Source: a virus. From it: DNA of 26,900 nt. The position numbers and the translations under genes were made by a program. The stretch spans positions 1-26,900 of IMG/VR virus record IMGVR_UViG_3300027805_000071; one strand, written 5' to 3'. A model generated the notes under the pieces. That model saw nothing but the letters and a program-made list of their open reading frames with translations. It did not search any database and was not told the origin of the DNA. Below, one piece after another: positions 6,339 to 14,860 of this stretch (positions are counted from its first letter, which is position 1; each line of letters opens with the position of its first letter).

Positions 6339-7331
6339 TTAGTTAACGTCAACCGTCCAGCCGTTACCTTCTAGGACCGCTTTAGCAGCAAGACCAGTTG
6401 CGCTAGGAGTAGCATTAGTTCCTCCGTTTAACTCAACATATCCACCTGATACACCGTTTGTAGAAAGAGCAACTAAGATGTTATCTACCGCTTCTTCCGT
6501 TAGGTCACAGTTATATGCTAATATATCATAGCCGCCATTACCTAGAGGTTGACTGCTATCAATAATTATCTCGGTTAAATCTGTATTTCCATTAAGATCA
6601 AATCCAGTTAATGAAGGTAACATTGATATGTCAAGACTACCTGCAATAAGAGATTGGTCAGCATCAAAATATTCAAGATTAACTAATCCTACAAGATCTG
6701 GGAATCCACCTGAAAAATCACTATCGTCTACACGAAGCTCAATTAAATTATAGCAACCTGATAAATTAACAGAAGTTAATGATGGAGTGTTTGTATCAAC
6801 AAGATCACAGTCACTTATATCAATATATGTAAGGTTTGTTAAACCAGAAAAATCTACACTTTCTAACGCGTTATAGTCTGCCCTGAATTCTTGTAAATTA
6901 GCAAGGGTTTGTAAACGTGATATTGACTTAATAGGTGCATCACCATCACCAGGAAAATTTAATTGCAAGATTTTTAGAGGATCATCAAAGTATACTTTAA
7001 CTGTGTAATCGCCAATCTCATCATATGTATGGTCTTCGCTGTAATAGCCACCACCACCTGAATCCACATGTACAGTACCATCACCCCATTCAATTGTAAA
7101 TTCAATAGGTTCACCGGTAGAAGTAAAATCAAATTCAAAGTAAGTACTATCAAAGGTATTTACTACAAATTCCAATGAAGGTGTTCTACCACCCCCACCG
7201 CTACTCGAATCCCCTGTTGCAGCAACAGCTGACATATTTCTAACCGCTTCTTGTAATGCCTGTGTTCTAATTTCAGAAAAAGCAGCCTGGCTCTTTGCCT
7301 GAATTTCTTTAATGATTTGTTCTCTATTCAT
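6339..7331 (-). CDS. PKD plus leucine-rich-repeat virion protein (330 aa)
   Basis: Predicted structural or receptor-interacting protein. Residues 1-38 form a charged helix (REQIIKEIQAKSQAAFSEIR), followed by a Ser/Gly linker. Residues about 52-118 are PKD/immunoglobulin-like (IEWGDGTVHVD... and HTYDEIGDYTVKVYF). Residues about 137-262 hold irregular leucine-rich repeats (LTNLTYIDISDCDL, LTSVNLSGCYNLIELRV, LVNLEYFDADQ, LTGFDLNGNTDLTEI). The C-terminus ends GLAAKAVLEGNGWTVDVN, a style I associate with adhesin-like proteins of Bacteroidota and their phages. No signal peptide is visible, which fits assembly into virions rather than export. It lies between the tail-chaperone pair and the tape measure, with its own AATATATAAA box. 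Confidence 0.75.
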   Translation of the reverse strand: MNREQIIKEIQAKSQAAFSEIRTQALQEAVRNMSAVAATGDSSSGGGGRTPSLEFVVNTFDSTYFEFDFTSTGEPIEFTIEWGDGTVHVDSGGGGYYSEDHTYDEIGDYTVKVYFDDPLKILQLNFPGDGDAPIKSISRLQTLANLQEFRADYNALESVDFSGLTNLTYIDISDCDLVDTNTPSLTSVNLSGCYNLIELRVDDSDFSGGFPDLVGLVNLEYFDADQSLIAGSLDISMLPSLTGFDLNGNTDLTEIIIDSSQPLGNGGYDILAYNCDLTEEAVDNILVALSTNGVSGGYVELNGGTNATPSATGLAAKAVLEGNGWTVDVN

Positions 7332-7346
7332 TATCGTAAATCTTTA

Positions 7347-7356
7347 TTTATATATT
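7347..7356 (-). promoter_or_regulatory. Late-type promoter AATATATAAA(TA)
   Basis: The minus strand reads AATATATAAATAAAG, containing an exact TATAAATA (7352-7345). It overlaps the last base of the previous gene and stands 15 nt before the ATG of the PKD/LRR gene, with no Shine-Dalgarno sequence between. Confidence 0.5.
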
Positions 7357-7598
7357 TAGAATCGTGGCATACTTATCTTAGGCATGGAAGGTTGTTTATA
7401 TCCAGACATATTTTTATTCATGTTTGTAGCATTTTTCTTCATACCAGATAAATTATACTTATCTTCTGCGTCTTGATTTTGTTTCTTTTCTTCATCATTA
7501 CGCTCTTTAATAATTTCATTATAGATTTCAAGAGTATATTCAAATTCATAATATGGAAGCATGTCCAGCTCAGTAGGCTGAACATGTAATTTTTCCAT
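7356..7598 (-). CDS. Second tail-chaperone-like protein (80 aa, or frameshift extension)
   Basis: Small protein beginning MEKLHVQPTELDMLPYYEFE, then a charged helix and a Met/Asn/Lys-rich tail (PKISMPRF). The gene lies between hub/chaperone and tape measure, where the second tail assembly chaperone (lambda GT, T4 gp51) is found. As a separate gene it starts at ATG 7598, 16 nt after the upstream stop. The same frame is open upstream to 7724, across the end of the upstream gene, with no stop. A -2 (or +1) shift at CCCGGGGGA (7671-7663) would therefore join both into a protein of about 417 residues. The MLPYYEFEYTLE segment is what one expects of a chaperone binding the tape measure; the family assignment is inferred. 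Confidence 0.65.
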   Translation of the reverse strand: MEKLHVQPTELDMLPYYEFEYTLEIYNEIIKERNDEEKKQNQDAEDKYNLSGMKKNATNMNKNMSGYKQPSMPKISMPRF

Positions 7599-7614
7599 AA
7601 GTAATACTCTGATC

Positions 7615-8607
7615 TTATAGAAGTTCAGAAGAGATATCTTGAATAATGAACAGAGATTTGATTCCCCCGGGAAAGGAAAGCGGAACTGTGACCTCCGCGC
7701 CACAAGATTGACATGGGTAAACAAATTCAGGTTTAATACCTATTTTCATTTTTTCCACCAATCTAAAAATTATTGAATATTTTCCAGAATCCCAGCCTTG
7801 AAAAGATGTCATAGCAGAGAAGATTTGTTTTTCATCAAATCCACGCCATTCTCTTTGTACATAAGGAAGTATACCGAGAGAAGATTTATCCCACGATTTA
7901 TTTTCTTCCTCTCTCTTTCTTGCCCAATCAGTAATAGCTCTCATAACACCGATTGTAGGTGGTGCTAATACTAATTCACCGTGGTTTTTGGTTGGAATGG
8001 TGTAGCATTTATTTACAGAATCATAATACTTTTCAATAAGATCATCTACTTCATTAAACTGAAGATTGGCTGTTTTTAATTCTACACTATCCTGTGACTT
8101 ACATGAACCTGAAGTACATTTCTTTTTACCTACAGGCATCATTAATTTAGCTTCACCATTTTTGAATGTAAGCTCTCTGATTGAAAGTAAAACATAAATA
8201 CGGTCTTCTTCAAGAATATCACGGTATGATCCTCTTTGGTTTCCGTACATGATTTTAGTACAGCCTACTAGAATAGAATTTAGTTTTTCATCTACGTCTC
8301 TAATGTTTTCTTCATCGATTGTAGAGAAATCTCTAATCTCTCCAACTCTTGCAGCTCTAATATGAATTTCAAAATCTTCACGATAAAATTTACCAGCAGA
8401 AGGAAGATTCCCTAAATCTAACTTCATATATCCAGTTAATTCCTGAATTCTTCTAATCTCAGGATCATCTGGTGAAGTGATTCCCATCCCTTTAGTTGGA
8501 TCAACTTTACCTAAATTTGTAATTTTACCATCATTAACTACTGTTGCTGGTTGAATGCCTTCTGCTGCTTCAAACTCTTTTTTGATATTTTCTTCGTGAT
8601 TACTCAT
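7615..8607 (-). CDS. Baseplate hub/tail assembly chaperone, T4 gp26-like (330 aa)
   Basis: Resembles the T4 gp26 baseplate-hub family: an N-terminal disordered acidic stretch, then LPSAGKFYREDFEIHIRAARVGEI, split as LPSAGKFYRED and FEIHIRAARVGEIRDFS (residues 68-95), the helix EEDRIYVLLSIRELTF (133-148), and a C-terminal domain ending in a cysteine knuckle. C164/C169 and C299/C302 (YPCQSCGAEVTVPLSFP) could bind zinc. In this family the protein usually ends soon after the second knuckle, so the last 15 residues (IKSLFIIQDISSELL) look like a frame-0 tail. It follows sheath and tube and precedes a small gene and the tape measure, the standard position for tail chaperones. The start is 1 nt after the stop of the GIY-YIG gene. 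Confidence 0.75.
   Translation of the reverse strand: MSNHEENIKKEFEAAEGIQPATVVNDGKITNLGKVDPTKGMGITSPDDPEIRRIQELTGYMKLDLGNLPSAGKFYREDFEIHIRAARVGEIRDFSTIDEENIRDVDEKLNSILVGCTKIMYGNQRGSYRDILEEDRIYVLLSIRELTFKNGEAKLMMPVGKKKCTSGSCKSQDSVELKTANLQFNEVDDLIEKYYDSVNKCYTIPTKNHGELVLAPPTIGVMRAITDWARKREEENKSWDKSSLGILPYVQREWRGFDEKQIFSAMTSFQGWDSGKYSIIFRLVEKMKIGIKPEFVYPCQSCGAEVTVPLSFPGGIKSLFIIQDISSELL
7663..7671 (-). other. Candidate frameshift site CCC GGG GGA
   Basis: In frame 0 the codons are TTT CCC GGG GGA ATC. A run of five G in this AT-rich genome is notable. Slipping back two bases on GGG GGA continues as GAA TCA AAT and reads into the downstream 80-codon gene without a stop. A +1 slip on CCC GGG gives the same frame. 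Tail chaperone genes commonly use programmed shifts, mostly -1, with -2 in Mu-like phages. No downstream pseudoknot was proven. Confidence 0.4.
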
Positions 8608-8608
8608 G

Positions 8609-9079
8609 TTATTTGTTTTTTGTTAATTGTTTTTCTGGTGAAGTTTCTTCTACGATATGTTCAACAATAATGTTTCTAACATATCTTGAAATGGGAATCG
8701 GTCTAATACCAGATTCCATTGATTTTTGAATGATAATAGTATTTAAGTTATCTTCATCCTCGGGTGTTAAAAGAACCTGTAATTTTTTTGTTAATTTCTT
8801 TTTTTGAGGAATCATTTCCTGGACACTTTCGTTATACCCAAACTTAGGATTATCGGATTTGAATTTTTTAATCCAAAATTCAACACGATCCATTACAATA
8901 CCTAAAGATTCGTCTGCATCAAAACGTTCTAACACTTCCCTCTTAAATGAAGTTGTGCCAAAATCTTTTACAGCTCGCTTAATGTATTTTCCGGTACCTA
9001 GATTATTAGGATTATCATTAATTGCATATCCTACATAGGTTTTCCCATTGGATATATTTTCTACTTTAAATATAATCAT
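8609..9079 (-). CDS. GIY-YIG-type endonuclease-like protein with RHH-like tail (156 aa)
   Basis: The N-terminal domain (1-85) resembles the GIY-YIG homing nuclease fold: IIFKVENISNGKTYVGY replaces GIY..YIG, then LGTGKYIKRAVKDFG (27-41), FKREVLERF, VEFWIKKF with the expected acidic residue E67, and GYN. The helix that normally holds the catalytic arginine between YVG and the GTG segment appears missing, so cleavage activity is doubtful. Residues about 98-140 (LQVLLTPEDEDNLN.., SRYVRNIIVEH) look like a ribbon-helix-helix DNA-binding domain. It sits between tube and hub genes, where core virion genes are normally adjacent, and has its own promoter-like box. It is probably a homing-type insertion, perhaps now regulatory. 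Confidence 0.7.
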   Translation of the reverse strand: MIIFKVENISNGKTYVGYAINDNPNNLGTGKYIKRAVKDFGTTSFKREVLERFDADESLGIVMDRVEFWIKKFKSDNPKFGYNESVQEMIPQKKKLTKKLQVLLTPEDEDNLNTIIIQKSMESGIRPIPISRYVRNIIVEHIVEETSPEKQLTKNK

Positions 9080-9103
9080 GATCTATAGATTATGTATTCT
9101 ATA

Positions 9104-9112
9104 TTATATATT
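9104..9112 (-). promoter_or_regulatory. Late-type promoter element AATATATAA
   Basis: The minus strand reads TCTAATATATAATATAG, 24 nt before the ATG of the GIY-YIG-like gene and just downstream of the tail-tube terminator. The inserted gene therefore seems to form a new transcription start for the hub genes behind it. Confidence 0.45.
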
Positions 9113-9123
9113 AGAGATAAGAC

Positions 9124-9150
9124 AAAAAAACTGGCCCTAGGGCCAGTTTT
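9124..9150 (-). terminator. Palindromic terminator after tail tube
   Basis: AAAACTGGCCCT pairs perfectly with AGGGCCAGTTTT, followed on the minus strand by T residues (seven in total). It lies 16 nt after the tail-tube stop. Because the palindrome is flanked by A on one side and T on the other it could work in both directions. Confidence 0.88.
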
Positions 9151-9165
9151 GTTAAATGTTTAGTT

Positions 9166-9729
9166 TTAGTTGTTTGGAGCTCCAACGTTTTCTTCAACCC
9201 AATGGTCACAACGATAAGTCATTGATAACTGGGCAGCATCGGCTGTTCCATAATCTAAAGAATCGATAAAGTCAGGTGCACCAGTTGGGAAGATGTCCTT
9301 ACAAGTAATCTTTCTGAAGATATCTCCTGCACGGTTATATTGAACAATGATCATACTTCCTACATAGTCTTTCTTTAATCCCATTTCACCAGTCAATGGA
9401 TCATAGATTAATTTATACCAGTTTCTCATGGTATTATAGATGTAGTTTTCATTTGCATCATTTAAGTTCAAGGTAAATGCGATAGTAAGATCTACGAAAG
9501 TCTGACCAGGCATACCTGCAAAAGAACGGTCTGCAAATTTATATTTTTGACCAATTGCAGCAACTTCAGGGTTTAATGCATTTAAACCTCCAACAGATAT
9601 AACATGTTCAAGGATCAAACCAGTATCATCACCATTTGGGGTAAAAAGTGTTACCTCAAATAGGTTAGGCTGAATTGGTTCATATCTGTTATTACTTGCC
9701 TTTGATTGTGTGTAATGTGGTAATGGCAT
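9166..9729 (-). CDS. Tail tube protein, T4 gp19-like (187 aa)
   Basis: Forms the inner tube of the contractile tail by stacking hexameric rings. Recognised from the gp19 pattern: an N-terminal loop with NRYEPIQPNLFEVTLFTP, VGGLNALNPEV, a GMPGQTFVDLTIAFTLN strand pair, the helix NYIYNTMRNWYKLIYDP (residues 96-112), and a C-terminal IFPTGAPDFIDSLDYGTADAAQLSMTYRCDHW segment, given here as IFPTGAPDFIDSLDYG and AAQLSMTYRCDHW. T4 gp19 is 163 aa, so this one is slightly longer. It directly follows the sheath gene (41-nt gap with an AATAAATA-like box) and ends in its own terminator, consistent with high expression. Start ATG 9729 has no Shine-Dalgarno sequence. Confidence 0.93.
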   Translation of the reverse strand: MPLPHYTQSKASNNRYEPIQPNLFEVTLFTPNGDDTGLILEHVISVGGLNALNPEVAAIGQKYKFADRSFAGMPGQTFVDLTIAFTLNLNDANENYIYNTMRNWYKLIYDPLTGEMGLKKDYVGSMIIVQYNRAGDIFRKITCKDIFPTGAPDFIDSLDYGTADAAQLSMTYRCDHWVEENVGAPNN

Positions 9730-9752
9730 AGCTTAACTTATTTTTTTATTTA

Positions 9753-9770
9753 TTCTTTCTTTCTTTCTTT
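9753..9770. repeat. (TTCT)n microsatellite between sheath and tube
   Basis: Four and a half TTCT units (AAGA on the coding strand) end at the sheath stop codon. The minus-strand continuation AGAATAAATAAAAAAATAAG resembles a late promoter for the tube gene. Short tetranucleotide runs are prone to slippage, but here they lie outside coding sequence. Confidence 0.6.
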
Positions 9771-12700
9771 TTATTGGAAGTTTCCTGAACTAATTGCTCC
9801 AGTTCTTAAAATAGTGGTTCTTTGAACCAAAATTTCCATTCCTCTTACTGGTTCGATGTAAGTATCTAAGATACCAACATTTTGATCAATAACTTCAGGT
9901 GTATTATTTGTTTCATCCATTACGTTTCTGAAGTCATATACACCATCGTCATTTTGAACTGTTGATAAGAAGTTATCAGCAAGAGTTTTAATTTCCAATC
10001 TTGTTTGAGCAGTATTGAACTCAAATAAGTAATTCTTAAGAATTGCCTCAATACCATCTTGGATGTAGATAACAACCTCTCTTACATTAATTGAACTTAA
10101 TGCAGATTTTGGAGTTTGTTGAGCAGTTTTATTTGCGAAGATAGTTGGACCAGTTCCACTTTGGAAAATAATTGGATTCAATCCAAATGGTTCTAAGTAT
10201 TCTCTATCTGATAGGTCAAGATTAATTTCTAATCCTACCACTCCAGTTCCACCTACAACACCTCTACGAACACCTGCAACTAAAGACCAAGGTAATGCAT
10301 TTTCATACTTTGCAATAAAGTTATTTGATACATAAGCAGCAGGAGGAACGTTAATGTTCTTTCCTAAATCCCTTACAGTAATGAAAGGATAATAGAATGC
10401 TCCCCAGCTTCCACCTTGTGTATTAGAAGGTAATGAATATCTAACAGTTGGATTCTTAGAAAGATCTCCACCAGTAGAAATAAATCTAGAGGATAGTGCT
10501 CCAGTCGCATCCACGAATGAAGGATCTACGTTAGCCTTAAAGTCTTTTGCAGAAGGTGCATTAACAATTGCAAATGCATTCTTTCTAGTTTGACATAGGT
10601 TAGTGTAGATTGCCTTAGATCCACTTTCAATACCGTTACCGAAGGTATCAACCAAATAACGGAAGTTAATTGTTTCTCTGTCAGTTAATGCTTTAAATAG
10701 ATTTGTTCCACTTAAAGTTCCATTAAGGATAGCATTTTGACGATCATTTGTTCCGTTAGGTACATGTTTGTTAACATCTAATACAAATCCATCGAGAGTA
10801 AAGATGTTTAGGTAATCAACCCATGTATCAATTGGATAATAAAGTTCAACCTTCTTAATAGAATTTACGGTTGTAACATTTATCTCAGATTGACAAGTTA
10901 CAAGTAATGCAGTAGTCCCTACTGGAATAGTTGGGAATTCATTATTTGTTTTACCACCCTGAACCTGATTAATTCTTGTTAATCTTGAGTGTGGTACTGC
11001 AACATTACCTTCAAAATGTAAAAGATAATTTCCTACAGCCACAGCAGCAGCATCAGGGTTAGTTGTTGCAATAAGTACTTGGTTAGGCTTAAGTGATGGT
11101 TCAGATGATGAATCTGATATGATATCAATTGAGCGATTAAGAGATCCTTTAAGTGTTTGGATATCTAAAGTATTTAATGCGAGTGCAGATCCATCAGAGT
11201 TTAAGAAGAATCCTGTGTTACTGTCCATATTAAACTGAGATCTTGGTGTAACATTTACAAAAGAATCTTGTTGATATGGAGTTATTCTAACACTTGGTAA
11301 GTAATATGCAGGATCAGAGATTGCAAATTTTGTACTTACAGAAGCAGGTACACCAGTATGAATGAATCCGTAACCAGCAGCATTAAATACTAAATAAGAA
11401 GTATATTGATTTGCTCCGTTTTGCCATACTGCCTCATCACCATCAGTAAGAGTTCCGTTAGAGAATGCGCTATAAAGAGAACTTCCGTAAGAACCTATAA
11501 CATTTGCATTTGTATTTGCAGTTTCAAATTCATGAACTGTGAATCCAAAATCTTCTTCATTTACATAAGTATATGTAGTTCCTAATGTAGTTGGAAAATC
11601 TCCAGCCACAATACCACCTACACCAGATAAAACCACAGTAACAACTGTGTTTGTAACATTTACAGAAAGTACAGGAACATATTTAGCACTGATTGCGCCT
11701 TTAATATATGAACCTACAGCAGAAGGTGTATTTGCAGCCATACCAGCAAATGCATCATATAAAGGATTCCCTGCAGAACCAATTACAGAAATCTGGATAT
11801 TTCCACCTGTCAATGTATTAACAGATACAACATCACCAGTTGAAATCGTTGCAGTGTTTACTCCTTGTGGAGCTCTTGCGTAAGCAAGGTCAGATACAAT
11901 AGCTTCATGATAAGATAGGAAATTAACATCATCCTGAATTCCAGTTGCCTGGGCATATTCAATATTATGTCCGATTAGGTCAATACCACCTTTTACTCCG
12001 TCAATTAAAAAATCTCCGCTAAACAGATCTTCGTTAACGGCACAGAATAGGCCAGTGGTTGCAGTATCAGCATTGATTAATTTTTCAATGAATAGGTTAT
12101 TACCAATAAGATCCACAAAATCAGGAATTAAACATGCAGTATAAGTTGCAATTAAGTTTACTTCTGATTCATTGAAAAACTCTTGTAATTTAGTATCAGT
12201 TGTATCAGATGCGAATTTCTTTCTCTGAATACCTTTAGTTGGGTTAAAATATTGTTGGAATGTAGGATCGGCAGTAAATCTGTCATAAGGTGTAGCAGAA
12301 CCGAAGTCTCCACCGAAGTTACCTTCAATGACAAATACATCTACCATAAAATCAGAGATTAAACTGTTTTTATCTAAGAATCCTGGAACATTTGCAGTTC
12401 CGTACCATTCTTCAACAGTAACATTAAAACTAGCAACATTATCATTTGCAGCTTTTCTAACAATTACTGATATTGGATTTTGACCTAAGTTAACAAAATC
12501 CAAAAGATCATTAGTAGTTAAAGAGCTAAGTGTGTTTCTGTTTGCTCCAACATTATCTAGGAATGCATCGCTGTCAGGGAAAAAGAATTTGTCCCTGTTA
12601 TAAAATTTTTGATATTCTCCAGAAGCACCTGCATTATTTTGAGCTTCTGGTGTAGCAGCAGTACCTAATTTAATGTAATCTACATTATCATTAGAGTCTA

Positions 12701-12986
12701 ATGCTAAAAGGTTAAGGGCTAAAATTGGTCCTCTTTCTAATGCAGCTAAGCAGCTTCTATGAAAGTATGAATCCTTTCTTTCGAGGTTTCTGTCAATATC
12801 TCCAAATACTTGCTTAAAAAATGCAGTATCTGGTACAAAAACTGGGGTATTAAAAGGACCTTTCTTAGAAAAACCAACAATTAATCTTGTTTGGTTTGCA
12901 GGAATGCTAACAACTTGACTCTTGTCAAATTCGAAGCGGTAGGTACCTGCGGCTTTAAGAGAAGCGATTCTTGGATCTAGTGCCAT
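9771..12986 (-). CDS. Tail sheath protein, T4 gp18-like, enlarged (1071 aa)
   Basis: Contractile sheath subunit that drives DNA injection. The N-terminal domain is typical (residues about 28-110: QTRLIVGFSKKGPFNTPVFV, FGDID, HRSCLAALERGPILALNL). The C-terminal domain is also typical (about 960-1070: SINVREVVIYIQDGIEAIL, NYLFEFN, PVRGMEILVQRTTILRTG). T4 gp18 has 659 residues, so roughly 400 extra residues lie in between. Much of the middle (about 360-600) is Gly/Thr/Val-rich beta sequence, probably surface domains on the outside of the tail. The gene is followed closely by the tube gene and preceded by terminase, as in T4 (16-17-18-19). It has its own GATATATAAA box. Confidence 0.93.
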   Translation of the reverse strand: MALDPRIASLKAAGTYRFEFDKSQVVSIPANQTRLIVGFSKKGPFNTPVFVPDTAFFKQVFGDIDRNLERKDSYFHRSCLAALERGPILALNLLALDSNDNVDYIKLGTAATPEAQNNAGASGEYQKFYNRDKFFFPDSDAFLDNVGANRNTLSSLTTNDLLDFVNLGQNPISVIVRKAANDNVASFNVTVEEWYGTANVPGFLDKNSLISDFMVDVFVIEGNFGGDFGSATPYDRFTADPTFQQYFNPTKGIQRKKFASDTTDTKLQEFFNESEVNLIATYTACLIPDFVDLIGNNLFIEKLINADTATTGLFCAVNEDLFSGDFLIDGVKGGIDLIGHNIEYAQATGIQDDVNFLSYHEAIVSDLAYARAPQGVNTATISTGDVVSVNTLTGGNIQISVIGSAGNPLYDAFAGMAANTPSAVGSYIKGAISAKYVPVLSVNVTNTVVTVVLSGVGGIVAGDFPTTLGTTYTYVNEEDFGFTVHEFETANTNANVIGSYGSSLYSAFSNGTLTDGDEAVWQNGANQYTSYLVFNAAGYGFIHTGVPASVSTKFAISDPAYYLPSVRITPYQQDSFVNVTPRSQFNMDSNTGFFLNSDGSALALNTLDIQTLKGSLNRSIDIISDSSSEPSLKPNQVLIATTNPDAAAVAVGNYLLHFEGNVAVPHSRLTRINQVQGGKTNNEFPTIPVGTTALLVTCQSEINVTTVNSIKKVELYYPIDTWVDYLNIFTLDGFVLDVNKHVPNGTNDRQNAILNGTLSGTNLFKALTDRETINFRYLVDTFGNGIESGSKAIYTNLCQTRKNAFAIVNAPSAKDFKANVDPSFVDATGALSSRFISTGGDLSKNPTVRYSLPSNTQGGSWGAFYYPFITVRDLGKNINVPPAAYVSNNFIAKYENALPWSLVAGVRRGVVGGTGVVGLEINLDLSDREYLEPFGLNPIIFQSGTGPTIFANKTAQQTPKSALSSINVREVVIYIQDGIEAILKNYLFEFNTAQTRLEIKTLADNFLSTVQNDDGVYDFRNVMDETNNTPEVIDQNVGILDTYIEPVRGMEILVQRTTILRTGAISSGNFQ

Positions 12987-13014
12987 CTTGTATTATATTT
13001 TTTTTATTGCTTTT

Positions 13015-13024
13015 TTTATATATC
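13015..13024 (-). promoter_or_regulatory. Late-type promoter GATATATAAA before sheath
   Basis: The minus strand reads GGATATATAAAAAAAGC, 28 nt before the sheath ATG. It falls in the 56-nt gap after the terminase gene, allowing sheath expression above that of the packaging genes. Confidence 0.5.
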
Positions 13025-13042
13025 CACGGCATAGCCACTTTT

Positions 13043-14860
13043 CTACACAAGATCATAAATATCGTAATTAAGATTTCCTCCCTTAGAGTCCTTTTCTAAG
13101 ATCTCATCAATCTTAATTTGTAATGATTCATCAACAGTATCATAAATCTCTTCGACAAAGTCAGAGAAGTCTAAAGTAAAGAAAAATTCTGAACTATTTA
13201 TGCTAGTCATTATAAGATCATCATGACCTAATTGACCTGCATAACTACCATTAGGCATCTTACCAAACGTAGATGCTTCATATACAGTTTTCTTATCTTT
13301 AATGATAATCCGATTTTGAGTTATGTATTTCTTAAAGTTTTGGCAAAAGATAGGTTTATTATCTTTTTTAATCTTAAGACCAAAGTTTTTGGTTCTTGCA
13401 TCAATACGATGTTTAAACTTAACTACCATCTCTTCATCAAATTCATTTCTTTGAGGAAATACAGTTTCAAGTCTCTTAATTAATTCACCCCCAAACATAT
13501 TCCATTCAATTATCATTTTTACGTTTTCTGAATGAAACATATCAAATGCTAAGATATAAACGGCTTTTGCGAATTCTTCAATAGTATGTTCATTACTTCT
13601 AAATCTTCCAACCTGTCTAAGTCTAAAAAAGTCTACGAATGATCCAGGGGATGTTATTCTTTTCCAATCCTGTTCATCCATAATTTCAATCTTAAAGATA
13701 TTTATAATTGAATAGTCTCCACCGTTTCCTTCTGCGATGTCAATTGAAAACACCCAATAATTAGTATCTTCTTCAATCTCATCAAGACTAAAATCAGGAT
13801 CCCATAATAAACCTTCATATTCAATACTCTCATCTTCAAACTCAGGCAACTCTCTGTGAACAAATTCCTTTTGATTCTGCTGAAGTTTTTTAAGACTATC
13901 TGCACCAAGTAATAGAGAAGAACTTGCTATGAACTGATTTCCGTATTGTCTGTTAAATGCTTCTTCTGAACCAAGGTTAGCAACTTCTTGTCTCATCCAT
14001 GCCTCATCTCTGCCAGGTACATCCCACCAATCTACTCTAAACGGTGAGTATTCGTTTAATCCCTTTTCAGCTGACGAGTAAATATCATAAAACTTATTGA
14101 AGCCATTAGGTGTACTTGTAATAATTACCTTTGAATTTGAAGAAGCAGATACAGTAGGATAAACGTTTTCATAGAATGTTTCCACAAAGTTTTGTGGGAT
14201 GTGAGCAAACTCATCCATAAATAGCAAATGAATGGTAAAACCAATCGCAGCTTTCTTTGTTGTAGTTTGTCCAATAATACGACAGCCGTTATCAAATTTT
14301 GAATTAAATACATCCCACTTAATAACTCCTGGCTTTAAAAAGAATGGTAAGTGTTCAAGAATCGTTTTTCCTTTATCAATAATTTCACGAGTAGTTGCAC
14401 CTTTGTTAGAAAGTACAAGTGAATTTTTATCAAAATTAAATAATGAATACCATGCAATAAAAATTGATGAACATATTGTTTTACCGATCTGACGAGATGC
14501 TAAGCAGCAATTAAATCTTTCTTTTTGAAATTGCCTTAACATCTCTTCTTGATAACCTCTTAACTTAATTGTCTGTAAACCATGATCGGTCATTACAGTA
14601 CAATAAGTATTGGCAAAATAAACAATATCAGTTGCACATTTCTTTATCTCCCTAATTTCATGAGGCGTATAGTTAAAAACAATATTCCCTTTTCTTAAAT
14701 TAGGATTCCCTTCATAAAAAGGTGTTGCTTTAGGTTTATAACCTTCTTCTAATGCAAGCATAAGCTGCTCTACCCTTTCAGATGTCCATGAAAAGGATTC
14801 TTCTGCAGCTCCAATCTTAAAATCAAATCCTGCGCTTTCTGCTCTAGGTTTCTGTGCCAT
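13043..14860 (-). CDS. Terminase large subunit, T4 gp17-like (605 aa)
   Basis: ATP-driven motor and nuclease that packages DNA into the prohead. ATPase: Walker A variant SRQIGKT (122-128), Walker B LLFMDE (212-217) with the catalytic glutamate, and coupling motif ITSTPNG (247-253). RNase H-fold nuclease: D374 in FSIDIAEGNGGDYS, E452 in MIIEWNMFGG, and D547/D548 in GQLGHDDLI, matching the acidic triad of gp17. Length (605) equals T4 gp17 (610). The ATG at 14860 overlaps the end of the GroES-like gene by 17 nt, so translation is probably coupled. No intein or insertion is visible. Confidence 0.97.
   Translation of the reverse strand: MAQKPRAESAGFDFKIGAAEESFSWTSERVEQLMLALEEGYKPKATPFYEGNPNLRKGNIVFNYTPHEIREIKKCATDIVYFANTYCTVMTDHGLQTIKLRGYQEEMLRQFQKERFNCCLASRQIGKTICSSIFIAWYSLFNFDKNSLVLSNKGATTREIIDKGKTILEHLPFFLKPGVIKWDVFNSKFDNGCRIIGQTTTKKAAIGFTIHLLFMDEFAHIPQNFVETFYENVYPTVSASSNSKVIITSTPNGFNKFYDIYSSAEKGLNEYSPFRVDWWDVPGRDEAWMRQEVANLGSEEAFNRQYGNQFIASSSLLLGADSLKKLQQNQKEFVHRELPEFEDESIEYEGLLWDPDFSLDEIEEDTNYWVFSIDIAEGNGGDYSIINIFKIEIMDEQDWKRITSPGSFVDFFRLRQVGRFRSNEHTIEEFAKAVYILAFDMFHSENVKMIIEWNMFGGELIKRLETVFPQRNEFDEEMVVKFKHRIDARTKNFGLKIKKDNKPIFCQNFKKYITQNRIIIKDKKTVYEASTFGKMPNGSYAGQLGHDDLIMTSINSSEFFFTLDFSDFVEEIYDTVDESLQIKIDEILEKDSKGGNLNYDIYDLV

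Noticed and set aside
13232-13483. 83-codon plus-strand frame opposite the terminase gene
   Set aside because: Lies wholly within the nuclease domain of gp17 on the other strand and has no independent support.
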